DNA of 64,000 nt. Origin: Leucocoprinus leucothites. Lineage: Eukaryota; Basidiomycota; Agaricomycetes; Agaricales; Agaricaceae. Every line of letters starts with the position of its first letter. Position 1 is the first letter of the stretch. A program made the translations under genes and the position numbers. The notes under the pieces were generated by a model, which saw only the letters and a program-made list of their open reading frames with translations, was not told the DNA's origin and did not search any database. Below are positions 1-9,321 of this stretch, one piece after another. The stretch covers positions 62,001 to 126,000 of the forward strand of contig JAACJO010000038.1 of assembly GCA_013368445.1 (NCBI GenBank), given 5' to 3'.

Positions 1-2704
1 CGGTGCGTGATTCGGCGGCTTTGTTTGAATGCCAGGCTCAGTTGAACCTGTTCCTCCAGAATGGACATTTGGTGTCATTTGCATGATGATCACCTTTGCA
101 GTTCAGGCATTTGAAGTTCTCCAGGTGAGGACATGGGGTGCCCTCAGGAGTGGCATCATGGGGGGGATTGGATTTGGGGTTGGCCTTACAACACCAGGCC
201 ATGGATCGGTGGTTTTCAACTCGATGAGGGCCACCACAAATTTGACAGTGTGTGCCAAGGGCATGACATGCATGAGTGGGATGACCCCAGCGCCAGCAGT
301 TCCTGCACTGAGCAATGCCGGGGTGCATACTAGTAGCACGGATGGTACCGATATGTTGGCCAAAGTTAATAGTATGGTTGACCAACATCTTGGCCTTAGT
401 ACCATTTTGGGAGTCCCAGATGTTGAACCACACAACAGCAGTGTCCGATTTTGGGGAGGCTTTCATGACACGAGGATGTGCGACAAGGATAATGTTCTCA
501 AACAAAGATGATTGCCCGAGGGCTTGTTCAACAAATGCTGGAGAGAGAGGGTTGGAAGAGTTGGCCACCCAGTAAGGGACACCGACAATTTTGAGGAACG
601 ATTTGGATTGTGGCAGATGAGGCTCGATAGGGATGGCGTCTCCTAATTGCCAGGCTTTCTTGAGCCAGGATTTGATGGTTTCAAGGTCAGCAGGGGAAGC
701 GACGCCTGATGTAGGGATCAATATGCCGTTGTATGATTCGTGAACCGATTCGATGCGAAGTTTGGACTGAGCGGCAGTAAGACCACAATTACAGAATTCG
801 GCTACTTTGTTAAAATCTTTAATTCAGTCAGCGATGATATTTCCCTTGAAAGGGATAAGGACTTGACGACGGGTGGGCCCGTGTGTAGTCATTTTGGGTT
901 TAGCATGTTGAGCGCCTGAGGATGTTGATTCGGGGGCCTGCGGTTGGGCGCTCCCAAAACCTGCCTTGTACATAGCAAGGACTTTGTTGTAAGATAATTC
1001 AGGGAAGGCAAGTATCATTTCTCGTATCTTAACCCCATCAATACTAGAGGAGGAGTTGGAAGAGGAAGTCACTGGCTGGACACCCCGTTGGGCGGCATCA
1101 GCAAATGACACATTCTTCTTGTTGAAATGTTCCGTAAGGGGTTTGGTGGATGCCTTACGGTCAGGAGGGGGAATGGGGGGTGGCATATCAAAGGCGCCCT
1201 TGGGGTTAGGTTTTGATGGCTGAGGCTGGCCATCAGAGGAAGGGCGCCCAACTGAGTGCTTGAAGTTTCCATTTCCGTTCCTTGGGATCACATGATTGGA
1301 AGGAGGAGGAGGGGCCCAGGAGACACGAATAGGACTGGAGGGCTTGGAAGACATGACGTCATTCTTTGCCTTCAGGGAGCCTGACACAGACAAAACATCA
1401 CGTGCCTTACCAGAAGATGTAAAGTCATTCTGGGGGAGGGGAGAGGTGCCCTCACCGGGAGGGGCTTGATCAATGTTCATTTGGTCGTCATCAATGCGAT
1501 CTGTAGGATTAGTTTGCCCAACGACAATGCCAGGCGGAAATATGGGGGTAGGGATGGTAGATGGGGACAGTTTATGTGCCTTTTTTCCTTTCCCCTTACC
1601 CTTAGGAGGGGGGGAAGAGTCCGTCATGGGAATATCCGAGGGAGGACTATAATAGTGCCTCAATGCTTCTGTGATCATGAGTCCGCTTTCACCGTTAATA
1701 GGTAGGCGGTCCTATCCTGACTCAAACATAGTAGTGAGCAGACAATAGATTGGTTCCCCCATTTGAGGAAACCTTGGGTCTTTCTCACCAGGCTGCAACC
1801 CAAGAGCGGCGCGATGTCTGAAAAAATTTGTGACATATTTAAGCACCTCGAGCGCTTTGAAGGCAGCTTCACCGACAATAACAGTTTCTTCGGTGGCTGT
1901 GTTGGATTGATCCTTGAGATCCGGGAGGTGTGACTGTGCAGGCCTAGGCTCCTGCGGCTGTGCAGTGATGTCACCAGTGACATCATGTGTGACATCAGGT
2001 GTGACGTCATTAGAGTTAGAAGAACCAGCAAAAAAGGTTGCCGGAGTGCCAGATGGCACAGCATCTGCTGACTCAGCAGATCCATGGATTGCATGAGGCA
2101 GCCTTGAGGTGGGTGGAGGTCCAAAGAACCTATTGGTAGGTACCCCATTGTCAAATACCCCATCCTCTCGGTCGCCCCATGCGTCCCCACGAGAGTCCAA
2201 GTTAAGAGGATCCAGTGGTTGAAGCTCACCTACAAATCCCTCCCCAAAAGGGCGGAAAGGGATAGGCAAATTGAAACCATCATATGCGCTCATCGACACA
2301 GTTCTTGAGATGGCCTTGGGAGTGGTATCCAATCCTTGACGAATATCATGAGTGCGAGCTCGCTTAGTACATGACGAGGGAGGAGGAGGGGTTCTAAGGG
2401 AGGAATATGATGCTGCACGAGAGAGTACAGCAGGGGCACATGTAGGAGAAGAAGGTGTTGAGGACTCAGACGAATCAGATTCACTCTCACCGCTTTCTTC
2501 TTCGTCAGAGCCAGCCCTAGACGAAGCAGCAGACTTGGCATCGTCATGTACAGAATGTCTTGTCAATTTGATAGAGAGCGCGGGCAAATTAGAGCAATCG
2601 CGCTTGTAGGCTGAGACACGTGTTTCAGTGTCGACAATATTGATTGGGTCCGAAGACAGCGGAGGGGTACCCTTAAGGTCCACCCAGTACAATGGTGCAG
2701 TCAT
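1..2704 (-). pseudogene. LINE-A ORF1 (gag-like, zinc knuckle), copy A1
   Basis: This encodes the RNA-binding ORF1 protein of LINE-A, which would coat the element RNA in a ribonucleoprotein. I take the ATG at 2704 (MTAPLYWVDLKG) as the start because this block is conserved in A3 and A4. The frame runs through an acidic/serine- and proline-rich N-terminal half, a DVT repeat, a PPPIPPPDRK stretch, a globular KSFLKIVGVPYW region (about 540-460) and CCHC knuckles of the type CRNCWRWGHPTHAC. Three in-frame stops break it: TAG at 1712-1714 (Trp in sister copies), and TGA at 824-826 and 38-40 (both Arg in sisters). The last codons are cut by the window edge. Confidence 0.9.
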
Positions 2705-2783
2705 AGTGGTATAATTCGTAGTCAGTATGTATGTGGACACCGTCAAAGAAATCGATGATGGTGGTTAGAGGGAAAGGAGGATG
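1..2783 (-). mobile_element. LINE-A copy A1 (5' half; continues beyond the left edge)
   Basis: This is the 5' part of a non-LTR retrotransposon on the minus strand. The 5' terminus is at about 2782, where the CTCTTACCACCA-type leader shared by all complete A and B copies ends in CATCC and the copia gag reading frame begins at once. The insertion therefore interrupts a copia gag. The ORF2 half and poly-A end lie left of the window, so the TSD cannot be checked. Confidence 0.88.
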
Positions 2784-3763
2784 TCGAGGGTTCACTTCAC
2801 TGATAGGGATGATCCTGTCAAGATGTGGACAGATTTGCAAGCTGTGCACCTCCAGAGGCGTCCTGGCACTTGTTTTAATGCCTATGATGACCTCTTCAAC
2901 ATCAGGAAGGCTGAGGACGAGTCCCTGCAGTCCCTCATCAACAGAGTTGAGGAGAGCATGAAGCAGATCCAAAATCTTCACCCTGATGACTTTGACCTCA
3001 AAGGCCTGGATGAGGAGCTCACTTCTATGGCTTTAATCCGAGCCCTGCCCACTGAGGAGTACTCCTCTTTCATTTCCTCCCTCCTAAAGGACAAACTTGA
3101 CAAGGCTGCTATACATCAGGCCTTTGTCACTGAGGATACCCAACATCGCAGGAGGGCCATAGACCTTCCCTCTTCCTCCTCTGCACTTCCTGCTGCCTCC
3201 AGAGGCCTCAAAATGGCGAAATCGACCGATCCATGTAGCTGGTGTCACAAAACCGGTCATACAGAGGCCAAATGCTGAAGAAAAGACAAGGGTCACCTCA
3301 AGGCCCAGGAGGACACTCAGAATGCTCCCCCCTGGTCCAAACAATGTGGAAATTGTGCCAACAAGGCCCAGGAGGACTCTGACGGCTCCCCTGCCCCCCC
3401 AGCATCTGGAGAAGCAAGCAGAGTCACAGAATTCGCTGGAAATGCAAGTACAAGCTTCCCCTCCACTCCTATTGCTTCCCCCACTTCCCCAGCCTCTTCC
3501 CCACCCCTCCAGCTCAATGCTGACTTCCATTGGATTGCAGACACAAGTGCTACGTCACATATGACCCCACACTGTCATTGGTTCAAGAAATATACCCCCT
3601 GTCGCATACCAATCAGATTAGCAGACAACTCTGTCATATATTTAGCTGGGATGGGTTCAGTGGTCTTTCAGCCTGTTATGGGCAGAAAAATGGCTGGAGC
3701 GGTCGAGTTTTCATGTGTACTGCATGTTCCGGACCTCTGGAGTAATCTCCTGTCTTGTCTATA
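2784..3763 (+). pseudogene. Ty1/copia gag to protease (piece 1 of one dispersed element)
   Basis: This is the gag and protease part of a Ty1/copia polyprotein. Gag matches the copia retrotransposon gag pattern (VKMWTDLQ, then ALIRALPTEEYSSFISSL) and ends in a zinc knuckle, CSWCHKTGHTEAKC. The next codon, Trp in the usual CWR context, is TGA (3276-3278). The frame continues through a Pro/Ser linker to an aspartic protease motif, ADTSATSHM (about 3538-3564), where DSGAT is more usual. The piece begins inside gag because A1 inserted there, and stops at 3763 where a Tc1 element inserted at TA. It is in frame with the next piece at 5356. Confidence 0.9.
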
Positions 3764-3973
3764 CAGTGGCTCAAAAAACTGTCCCAATGTTTTCGCATTT
3801 TGGACATATTTGCTAATACCAGGGCAGATATATGGCCTAGCATCCTGAAAATATTCACACAGGTACCTTGACATATTGGGAGCATATATTCCCATGATCA
3901 CATGACCTTGTCCATCAATGAATTAGTAATGAATTATTAAAAATATCTACTCATTGGGACAGTTTTTTGACCC
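3764..3973 (+). repeat. Tc1 left terminal inverted repeat
   Basis: The repeat is nearly identical to the reverse complement of 5146-5355. The word AAAAAACTGTCCCAATG occurs at its outer end (about 3773-3789) and again, inverted, at its inner end (about 3954-3970). This gives a paired arrangement like the double transposase sites of IR/DR-type Tc1 elements. Confidence 0.93.
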
Positions 3974-4110
3974 CCTGTCAGCCTCCCAGTATCTATCTTG
4001 TAACATGCCAGGGGAGCATCAGGGCAGGTGTGGGAGTAGTAAACAAGATCATGTGACCTTGGTTGACATGTTGAGATGGCTACAACTGTCTTTCTTCCTG
4101 CCACTACATC

Positions 4111-5129
4111 ATGAAAGCTATCTCCTCTACCTAATACTCCCAAGTCACTTCTCTTCTCAAAGATGGCTATTCCTTGTGCCATATTGAACATAAAACTAGT
4201 CTAGGCAAGTCTACTGTTGGGAGGATCAATAAAGAAGTTGATGGGGACAAGGAAAACAACAAGGGAGGACGTCCTTCCAAGCTTTCTCCTCATGATAAAA
4301 AAGCAATAATTCACCAAATAACCTCTGGAAAGCTAGATAATGCTGTCCAGGCTACAAATTTCATTAACTCTACTCTGTCTGACCCTGTCACACCCCAAAC
4401 TGTCAGAAATACCCTTCAGGATAATGGATTTTGCTCTGTAACCAAGATCAAATGACCTCTACTCAAAAAGCAACATTGTGAGGAATGCCTTGACTCTGCA
4501 CATGAACATAGGAATTGGACAGTGGAGGACTGGAAGAGGGTGTTGTGGACAGATGAAACAAAGATCAACAGGATTGGGTCAGATGGAAAGGTGTATACCT
4601 GGAAGGAGAGGGGGGAACCACTGTCAGATAGGACCACTCTCCCTACTGTCAAACATGGAGGAGGTGGTAACATGATGGTGTGGGGGTGTATGGGGTGGAA
4701 TGGGGTAGGAAAGCTGATTGAGGTTCAAGGGAATATGGATGCAGTGAAATACTGCGAGATTTTGGACAATGGGGTGGTGGAAAGCTTTGAAAAGTTGGAG
4801 ATGGAGGAGGAGGAGAGGATATTCCAGCAGGATAATGACCCAAAACACACCTCAAAACTGGGACAACAATGGTTTGTGGACAACAACATTCAAGTTCTAT
4901 CATGCCCTGCACAATCCCCTGACCTAAATCCCATTGAACACCTCTGGACCTACCTGAAGGACCAGCTGAAGGCATATGAAAGACCACCTAAGGAGTATTT
5001 GAATTGTGGGAGAGGCTAGTAGAGGAGTGGAATAAGATTCCAGCAGAAAGGTGCCAAAGGCTGATAGAAACCATGCCCAGAAGGATTGAGGCAGTTGTCA
5101 GGGCAAGAGGAGGTCATACAAAGTATTGA
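4111..5129 (+). pseudogene. Tc1-family DD34E transposase, broken
   Basis: This is a transposase that would bind the terminal repeats and excise and insert the element. An N-terminal helix-turn-helix region (KDGYSL, then STVGRINKE, then GGRPSKLSPHDKKAI, 4150-4320) is followed by the catalytic domain: WTDETKIN (first Asp, about 4549), QQDNDPKHTS (second Asp, about 4834) and SPDLNPIEHLW (Glu, about 4936). The spacing fits DD34E. I chose the ATG at 4111 because it is in frame. Three lesions inactivate it: TAA at 4132, TGA at 4453, and a one-base shift near 4990-4995, after which the usual C-terminus (LWERLVEEWNKIP to the TGA at 5127) is in another frame. Confidence 0.92.
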
Positions 5130-5145
5130 GTAGGTAGATAACAGA

Positions 5146-5355
5146 GGGTCAAAAAACTGTCCCAATGAGTAGATATTTTCGATAATTCATTAATAATTCA
5201 TTGATGGACAAGGTCATGTGATCATGGGAATATATGCTCCCAATATGTCAAGGTACCTGTGTGAATATTTTCAGGATGCTAGGCCATATATCTGCCCTGG
5301 TATTAGCAAATATGTCCAAAATGCGAAAACATTGGGACAGTTTTTTGAGCCACTG
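5146..5355 (-). repeat. Tc1 right terminal inverted repeat
   Basis: This is the mirror of 3764-3973, with the same inner and outer AAAAAACTGTCCCAATG words. It ends GAGCCACTG next to the TA at 5356. Confidence 0.93.
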
Positions 5356-5901
5356 TACCTCACACGAAATAAGGGGTTCAATATATCGATTTCTTCGCAT
5401 TCTATGGCCTTTAGACTGAAGGGAGAGACTCTCTTCACTGCCTCCATTGATTCCACCAACTCTGCTGTCCTCAATGGCACTACCATTGCTTCTGAGACTG
5501 CTTTTAGCATCTCCACACTTCCTGCTGACCTCTCACTCTGGCACTGTCACTTTGCACACCATAATTATGCTGATGTGAAGAAGATGATACAGCAGGAACT
5601 GGTTACTGGGCTTAAAATCAACTCCTCAGCTCAGCCTGATGCAGTTTGCAAGCCCTGCCTTGCTGGAAAGATGCACTCCCTTCTTTTCCTGCCCTCAGCC
5701 AACCACAATTGCTCTCCACTCGAGTTGGTGCACTCAGACCTCCATGGACCGCTCCCAGTGCCTACCCACAGTGGCTACAAGTACTGGATGATGTTTATTG
5801 ATGATTCTACACGTTTTCGAGCTGTCTACCTGCTTAGGGCCAAGTCAGAAGCCTTTGAAGCATTCAAGGAGTACAAGGCTTGGGCAGAGAACTAGCTAGG
5901 A
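5356..5901 (+). pseudogene. copia GAG-pre-integrase and integrase, N-terminal part (piece 2)
   Basis: This continues the copia polyprotein after the Tc1 element. It contains the GAG-pre-integrase block with its zinc-binding His/Cys pattern (LWHCHFAHHNYADV, then CKPCLAGKMH, 5535-5670) and the start of the integrase core (HSDLHGPLPVPT, then MFIDDSTRFRAVYLLR, with the first catalytic Asp near 5800). The stop at 5893-5895 (AEN-stop) is TAG where the duplicated target at 15757 still reads CAG. The piece is cut by A2. The target AGAACTAGCTAGGA is at 5888-5901 and repeats, with one mismatch, at 15757-15770. Confidence 0.92.
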
Positions 5902-6001
5902 CTATTATGAGAGGTTTTTCCCCCTCAAACTCAAATCTTGTCGTTGTGGCCATCGCTTGGAATCATGACATCATATCTTGTGTTATTGCCTCCTATATCC
6001 C

Positions 6002-6037
<36 letters not shown>

Positions 6038-6213
6038 GTGAATTTATATAGCGGTGCTCAATCGCAGTCTGCTTTCAACTAAATATTACAAACAGACGGT
6101 ACACTACAGCAAGCTGGGGTACATGAAGCAGTCTTCGACCGCTTAAGACAGAGACTATACATGATTAGTCCAGCAACATAGATAAGACTCGAGAGAGACT
6201 ATAGAACGAGGTG

Positions 6214-7020
6214 TCATACACAGAGATCGGACTCAAAGGAAAAGAAGAAAGATGAAATAAGAGAGTATAGTTCACCTTCATTTGGTTCGGCGGGCACAGG
6301 GGCTTGAAGCAGCGGTGGACGTGTGTCATGATTAGCAAAAGCAAATGCGGCCGGGTTCTTTTTCAAGAACTCGACAATGAACTCGTACTGAGGGAAAGCG
6401 CACTGCACCCATTGAGTGCGGAACGGGTAGAGGGGGCAATAGCACAGAATGTGATGTCGTGTTTCCAGGCGATGGCCACAATGACAGGATTTGGGTTCAA
6501 GGGGGAAGAACCTCTCACAATAAGTTCCAATAGGAGCATGGTTGAGGATGGCACGTGTCATACGCGCACATAATGATGGCGATTCATTGGCTAAGGGAAG
6601 CCAGGTGCCCCCTTTGATGTAGGTGGGGATGAGGAACTTGTGATTCTTTTTTGAAAGAAGGAAACCGCTGCCGCGGTACCTCTTCTTCCAGAAAGTGGAC
6701 TCCCAGGACTTCTGGCAGTCGTTGGTGATTTTGCGTCGCAAGAAATCAAGAGTAGCATCTAATCGAGGGGGGGCGTGTATGCGTGTGGAAGTGACGTCTT
6801 TGTGAACTTTAAGATGGGGCTTCCAGCGCCATTTGGAAGGGACGTCCCAGAAGTCGATAGAACGAGAGGGTTTAGCCATGAGCCAGTCGGATAGGAGCCG
6901 GCAGACTTGGATGGAGTGAGATTGGCTCAAATGTATAGATGGATCGACTGCCAGCTTGGCTGCTGGGAGACAGTCGGTGATAAGGATGATGTGATTGCAC
7001 TGAAGAGAGATGGCCTTGGC
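6214..7020 (-). pseudogene. LINE-A ORF2, C-terminal piece (copy A3)
   Basis: This is the end of ORF2, separated from the rest by B1. It includes the last RNase H block (ILITDCLPAAKLAVDPS, the conserved Asp of the third acidic position), a basic region (KSWESTFWKKRYRGSGF) and a C-terminal cysteine/histidine motif, CHCGHRLETRHHILCYCPLY, then FESDLCV and TGA at 6214-6216. When B1 and one TSD copy are removed (2316 bp, a multiple of 3), this piece is in frame with 9337-12483. Confidence 0.93.
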
Positions 7021-9321
7021 CATCCCTCCTTGTCCTCTTACCACCACCATCGAAAGTTGGTGTTTGTTCTGAGGCATTCTTACATCGTCTATCTACAGTA
7101 ATATGGGTAGGTGCAAGTCTAAAGCTACTGCCAACCAGTTTGCCGCGTTCGAATCCGAGTCCGCCGTCTCTGACGATGAGCTCAACATCGCCAAGATGGC
7201 CGAAGACGACCACCTCAACCCCTACAACAACCCACTCAATGTGCGTGGGTTCTTTGGTCCCCCCCAGGCTGACATTTCGTCGCCTGGCCCCTCCCAACCG
7301 ACTGCTGACGTTCCATCGCCATCGGTTGCTCCTCCAGTGGCTGATGTTCTGTCGCCACTCAAACCCTTCACAGCCGGTGGAACCACCTTCTACCCTGTCG
7401 ACGCTCCCCCTGCCATGCCCGAATCAGTGACCTCCTCCAAGGGAAAGAAGAAGGAGCTCACCCTGAAGCGCGCTCTCTCAAGCCTCCATACATTCCTCAA
7501 GTGGTTAGAGGATTGTGCCGAATCCCACTCTTCCATCGCGGAAGAGGATGCTTCTGCGGCCGTCACCTGCCTCGCTAAGGCGGCCTTTGTCATCGTCGAC
7601 GAGCTGGAACTCGACGCCACCCCCCTCTCCTCACACTCGCTCAGCTCTTGCAGGCTGACTGATTTTGGGGATGTAATGTACGACCTCGGGCACAAGTGTG
7701 GGCTGCCCGAGACCGGCCCTAAAGCAACGCGCATCGTCCATGAGGCGACCCATGGATCTGCTGACTCAGCAGGTCCACGTGACATCGACATGGGTTCCCC
7801 AAAGGTGCCCACCTTACCACCCCCGGATCGTCGGCCCGCCCCGGCCCGTCCCTCCCTACCGCCCAAGCCGGCGCCTGCAAAGGCCCGTGCTAGTGGCAAA
7901 GCGCCCATCCAAGCGCCCCCCGCTCCTAAGGTTAGGTCTGATGGCCAAGCCCGGCGAGCACCCATCCCACCCTCAGCGGCTAAGAAGTTGTTTGCTGAGG
8001 TAGCCCGTACCCCGGCCTCTGCGGCAGCGCTTATCAAGCTAGCCCAGTCCCACCCCACCCTCGAGCCCGATCGCGTCGCTGTGATGCATCAGGCCGCCCT
8101 CGCTGATGTGCCTTCTGCGAAGAAGCCCCGCATGACCACGTCGGGCCCCACCCGACACCAACTCTTCCTCAACTTCACTGGCAATTCCAGTGACATCACC
8201 TACCTCCACCACAAGGCCATGCGCCTTCTCAATGATTCCCTCACTCGTGCAAAGAGTTCACTTCACGTTGAGAACATTGCTCGGGCGTACGACACCATAT
8301 CGTTGTACACCAATTCCGTTGCCACTGATGCCGATGCATTGGTGATTGAATCCTCCCTCTCTTCAGCCTTCACTGCCCCGTTTGAGCTGAAGACCAAGCA
8401 CCCCAGGTCCAGGTCTTACCTCAAGATCCTGGATGTCCCTTACTACACGAGTGGCATCCGCACCACTCCGCAACACATCACCGACCCTATGCGTCTGTCT
8501 CCCTTCAAGGAGATATTCGCTAACGTATCCTCCATGTGCATCATGCGCAACTCTGCCAAAGCCGACACTGCCACCGTTTGGGTCAACCTTTGGGATTCTC
8601 AGTCCGGTGCTAATGCTAAGCGCCTGGTCGGCAAATACCTCAACTTCGACGGCGTGCAGTCCATGATCAAGGCCGCGCGCGCTCACCCCAGGACCCCCCA
8701 GTGTCAACGATGCTGGCGTTGGGGCCACACTACCACCACCTGTCGCAACCGTGCGCTCAGGTGCTCACAATGTGGTGGGCCACATCGGTCTGAGAATCAC
8801 TGCACCACCTCCTCCTGCTGTAAGGGATTGCCAAAGGCTAACCCCCCCATTCAGCCCACACCCACTGGGGAACCCTGTCCCCATATCAAGTGTGTCAATT
8901 GCGGCAAGGAACATGCTGCTACTGACCACAAGTGCGTGTTCTGGCGCCACCGGTTTGATCGGGATTGGCTGCAAAGTCATTCTGGTTCTGCTGGTCGGCC
9001 CTGGGCCTAGGGGGAGCTCCCTAGTGTCAACGTATCATCCCCCATCCATCGCCGGATGCCGGATAGGCTCCCACCAACCACAAGGCCTGCCATCAGATGC
9101 AGTGATATCGGTATATGTCTCGCTTCTTTGTATTTGTTACATACCTAGCCCCCTTCTGCTGTCGTCTCGCGTATTGTCTCGGACAGGACTATTATGTATT
9201 CCCAGTTGTTTGCTCTTGCGTAGTCGGTAGTGGTATCGGTTCCCTGTAGTAGATAGTTGGGCGCAGACTGCTATCACGCACTGCGTTATAAATTACTTGA
9301 TTATAAAAAAAAAAAAAAAAA
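7021..9321 (+). mobile_element. LINE-B copy B1: complete ORF1-only retroelement
   Basis: This is a 2301-bp element flanked by a perfect 15-bp TSD, AGAGATGGCCTTGGC (7006-7020 and 9322-9336), and ending in A17. It has an 82-bp leader, one intact ORF (7103-9010), a 3' UTR of about 295 bp and no RT, endonuclease or RNase H. The leader matches the LINE-A leader over its first 33 bases or so, and the 3' end shares the GCAGACTGC/TATAAATT block. It is a non-autonomous half-LINE inserted into A3. Confidence 0.95.
7103..9010 (+). CDS. LINE-B ORF1 protein, intact (635 aa)
   Basis: This is a gag-like nucleic-acid-binding protein with a full reading frame. The start is the ATG at 7103 (MGRCKSKA), which is conserved in B3 and similar in B2 and B4. 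The N-terminal half is rich in Pro, Ala and Ser and contains SADELNI/NVRGFFGPPQAD-type blocks. At about residues 435-525 lies a globular region (RSYLKILDVPYY, then VWVNLWDSQSG), the counterpart of KSFLKIVGVPYW, then WFDIWDSQNG, in LINE-A ORF1. Three zinc knuckles follow: CQRCWRWGHTTTTC (about 533), CSQCGGPHRSENH (about 553) and CVNCGKEHAATDHKC (about 596). The stop TAG is at 9008, with no second ORF after it. Family knowledge suggests RNA binding and chaperone activity; the role in mobilisation is inference. Confidence 0.93.
   Translation: MGRCKSKATANQFAAFESESAVSDDELNIAKMAEDDHLNPYNNPLNVRGFFGPPQADISSPGPSQPTADVPSPSVAPPVADVLSPLKPFTAGGTTFYPVDAPPAMPESVTSSKGKKKELTLKRALSSLHTFLKWLEDCAESHSSIAEEDASAAVTCLAKAAFVIVDELELDATPLSSHSLSSCRLTDFGDVMYDLGHKCGLPETGPKATRIVHEATHGSADSAGPRDIDMGSPKVPTLPPPDRRPAPARPSLPPKPAPAKARASGKAPIQAPPAPKVRSDGQARRAPIPPSAAKKLFAEVARTPASAAALIKLAQSHPTLEPDRVAVMHQAALADVPSAKKPRMTTSGPTRHQLFLNFTGNSSDITYLHHKAMRLLNDSLTRAKSSLHVENIARAYDTISLYTNSVATDADALVIESSLSSAFTAPFELKTKHPRSRSYLKILDVPYYTSGIRTTPQHITDPMRLSPFKEIFANVSSMCIMRNSAKADTATVWVNLWDSQSGANAKRLVGKYLNFDGVQSMIKAARAHPRTPQCQRCWRWGHTTTTCRNRALRCSQCGGPHRSENHCTTSSCCKGLPKANPPIQPTPTGEPCPHIKCVNCGKEHAATDHKCVFWRHRFDRDWLQSHSGSAGRPWA

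Larger units (their letters stand above)
3764..5355 (+). mobile_element. Tc1/mariner-type DNA transposon with 210-bp inverted repeats
   Basis: This is a 1592-bp cut-and-paste transposon. It is flanked by the TA duplication (3762-3763 and 5356-5357) and begins and ends with CAGTGGCTC/GAGCCACTG. The terminal repeats are 210 bp, far longer than the 20-30 bp of minimal mariners. Removing the element and one TA restores the copia frame exactly (Cys-Leu-Tyr-Leu-Thr), so it is a clean insertion into copia. It carries one transposase gene, which is broken. Confidence 0.95.

Noticed and set aside
5902..6031. Plus-strand LINE-A tail followed by poly-T and minus-strand LINE-A, resembling a twin-priming 5' inversion
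   Set aside because: The plus part resumes at 15329 after a 15-bp duplication and the minus copy has its own complete 5' end, so these are two separate nested insertions.
6005..6031. Poly-T and poly-A runs as transcription terminators
   Set aside because: Each run sits at the 3' end of a LINE next to a target duplication, so they are retroposed poly-A tails.
7390..8058. Long antisense open frame (222 codons) opposite LINE-B ORF1
   Set aside because: It is a low-complexity shadow of the GC-rich Pro/Ala coding strand with no recognisable domain. The same holds for other antisense frames, such as 35104-35517 and 48989-49354 read against ORF1.
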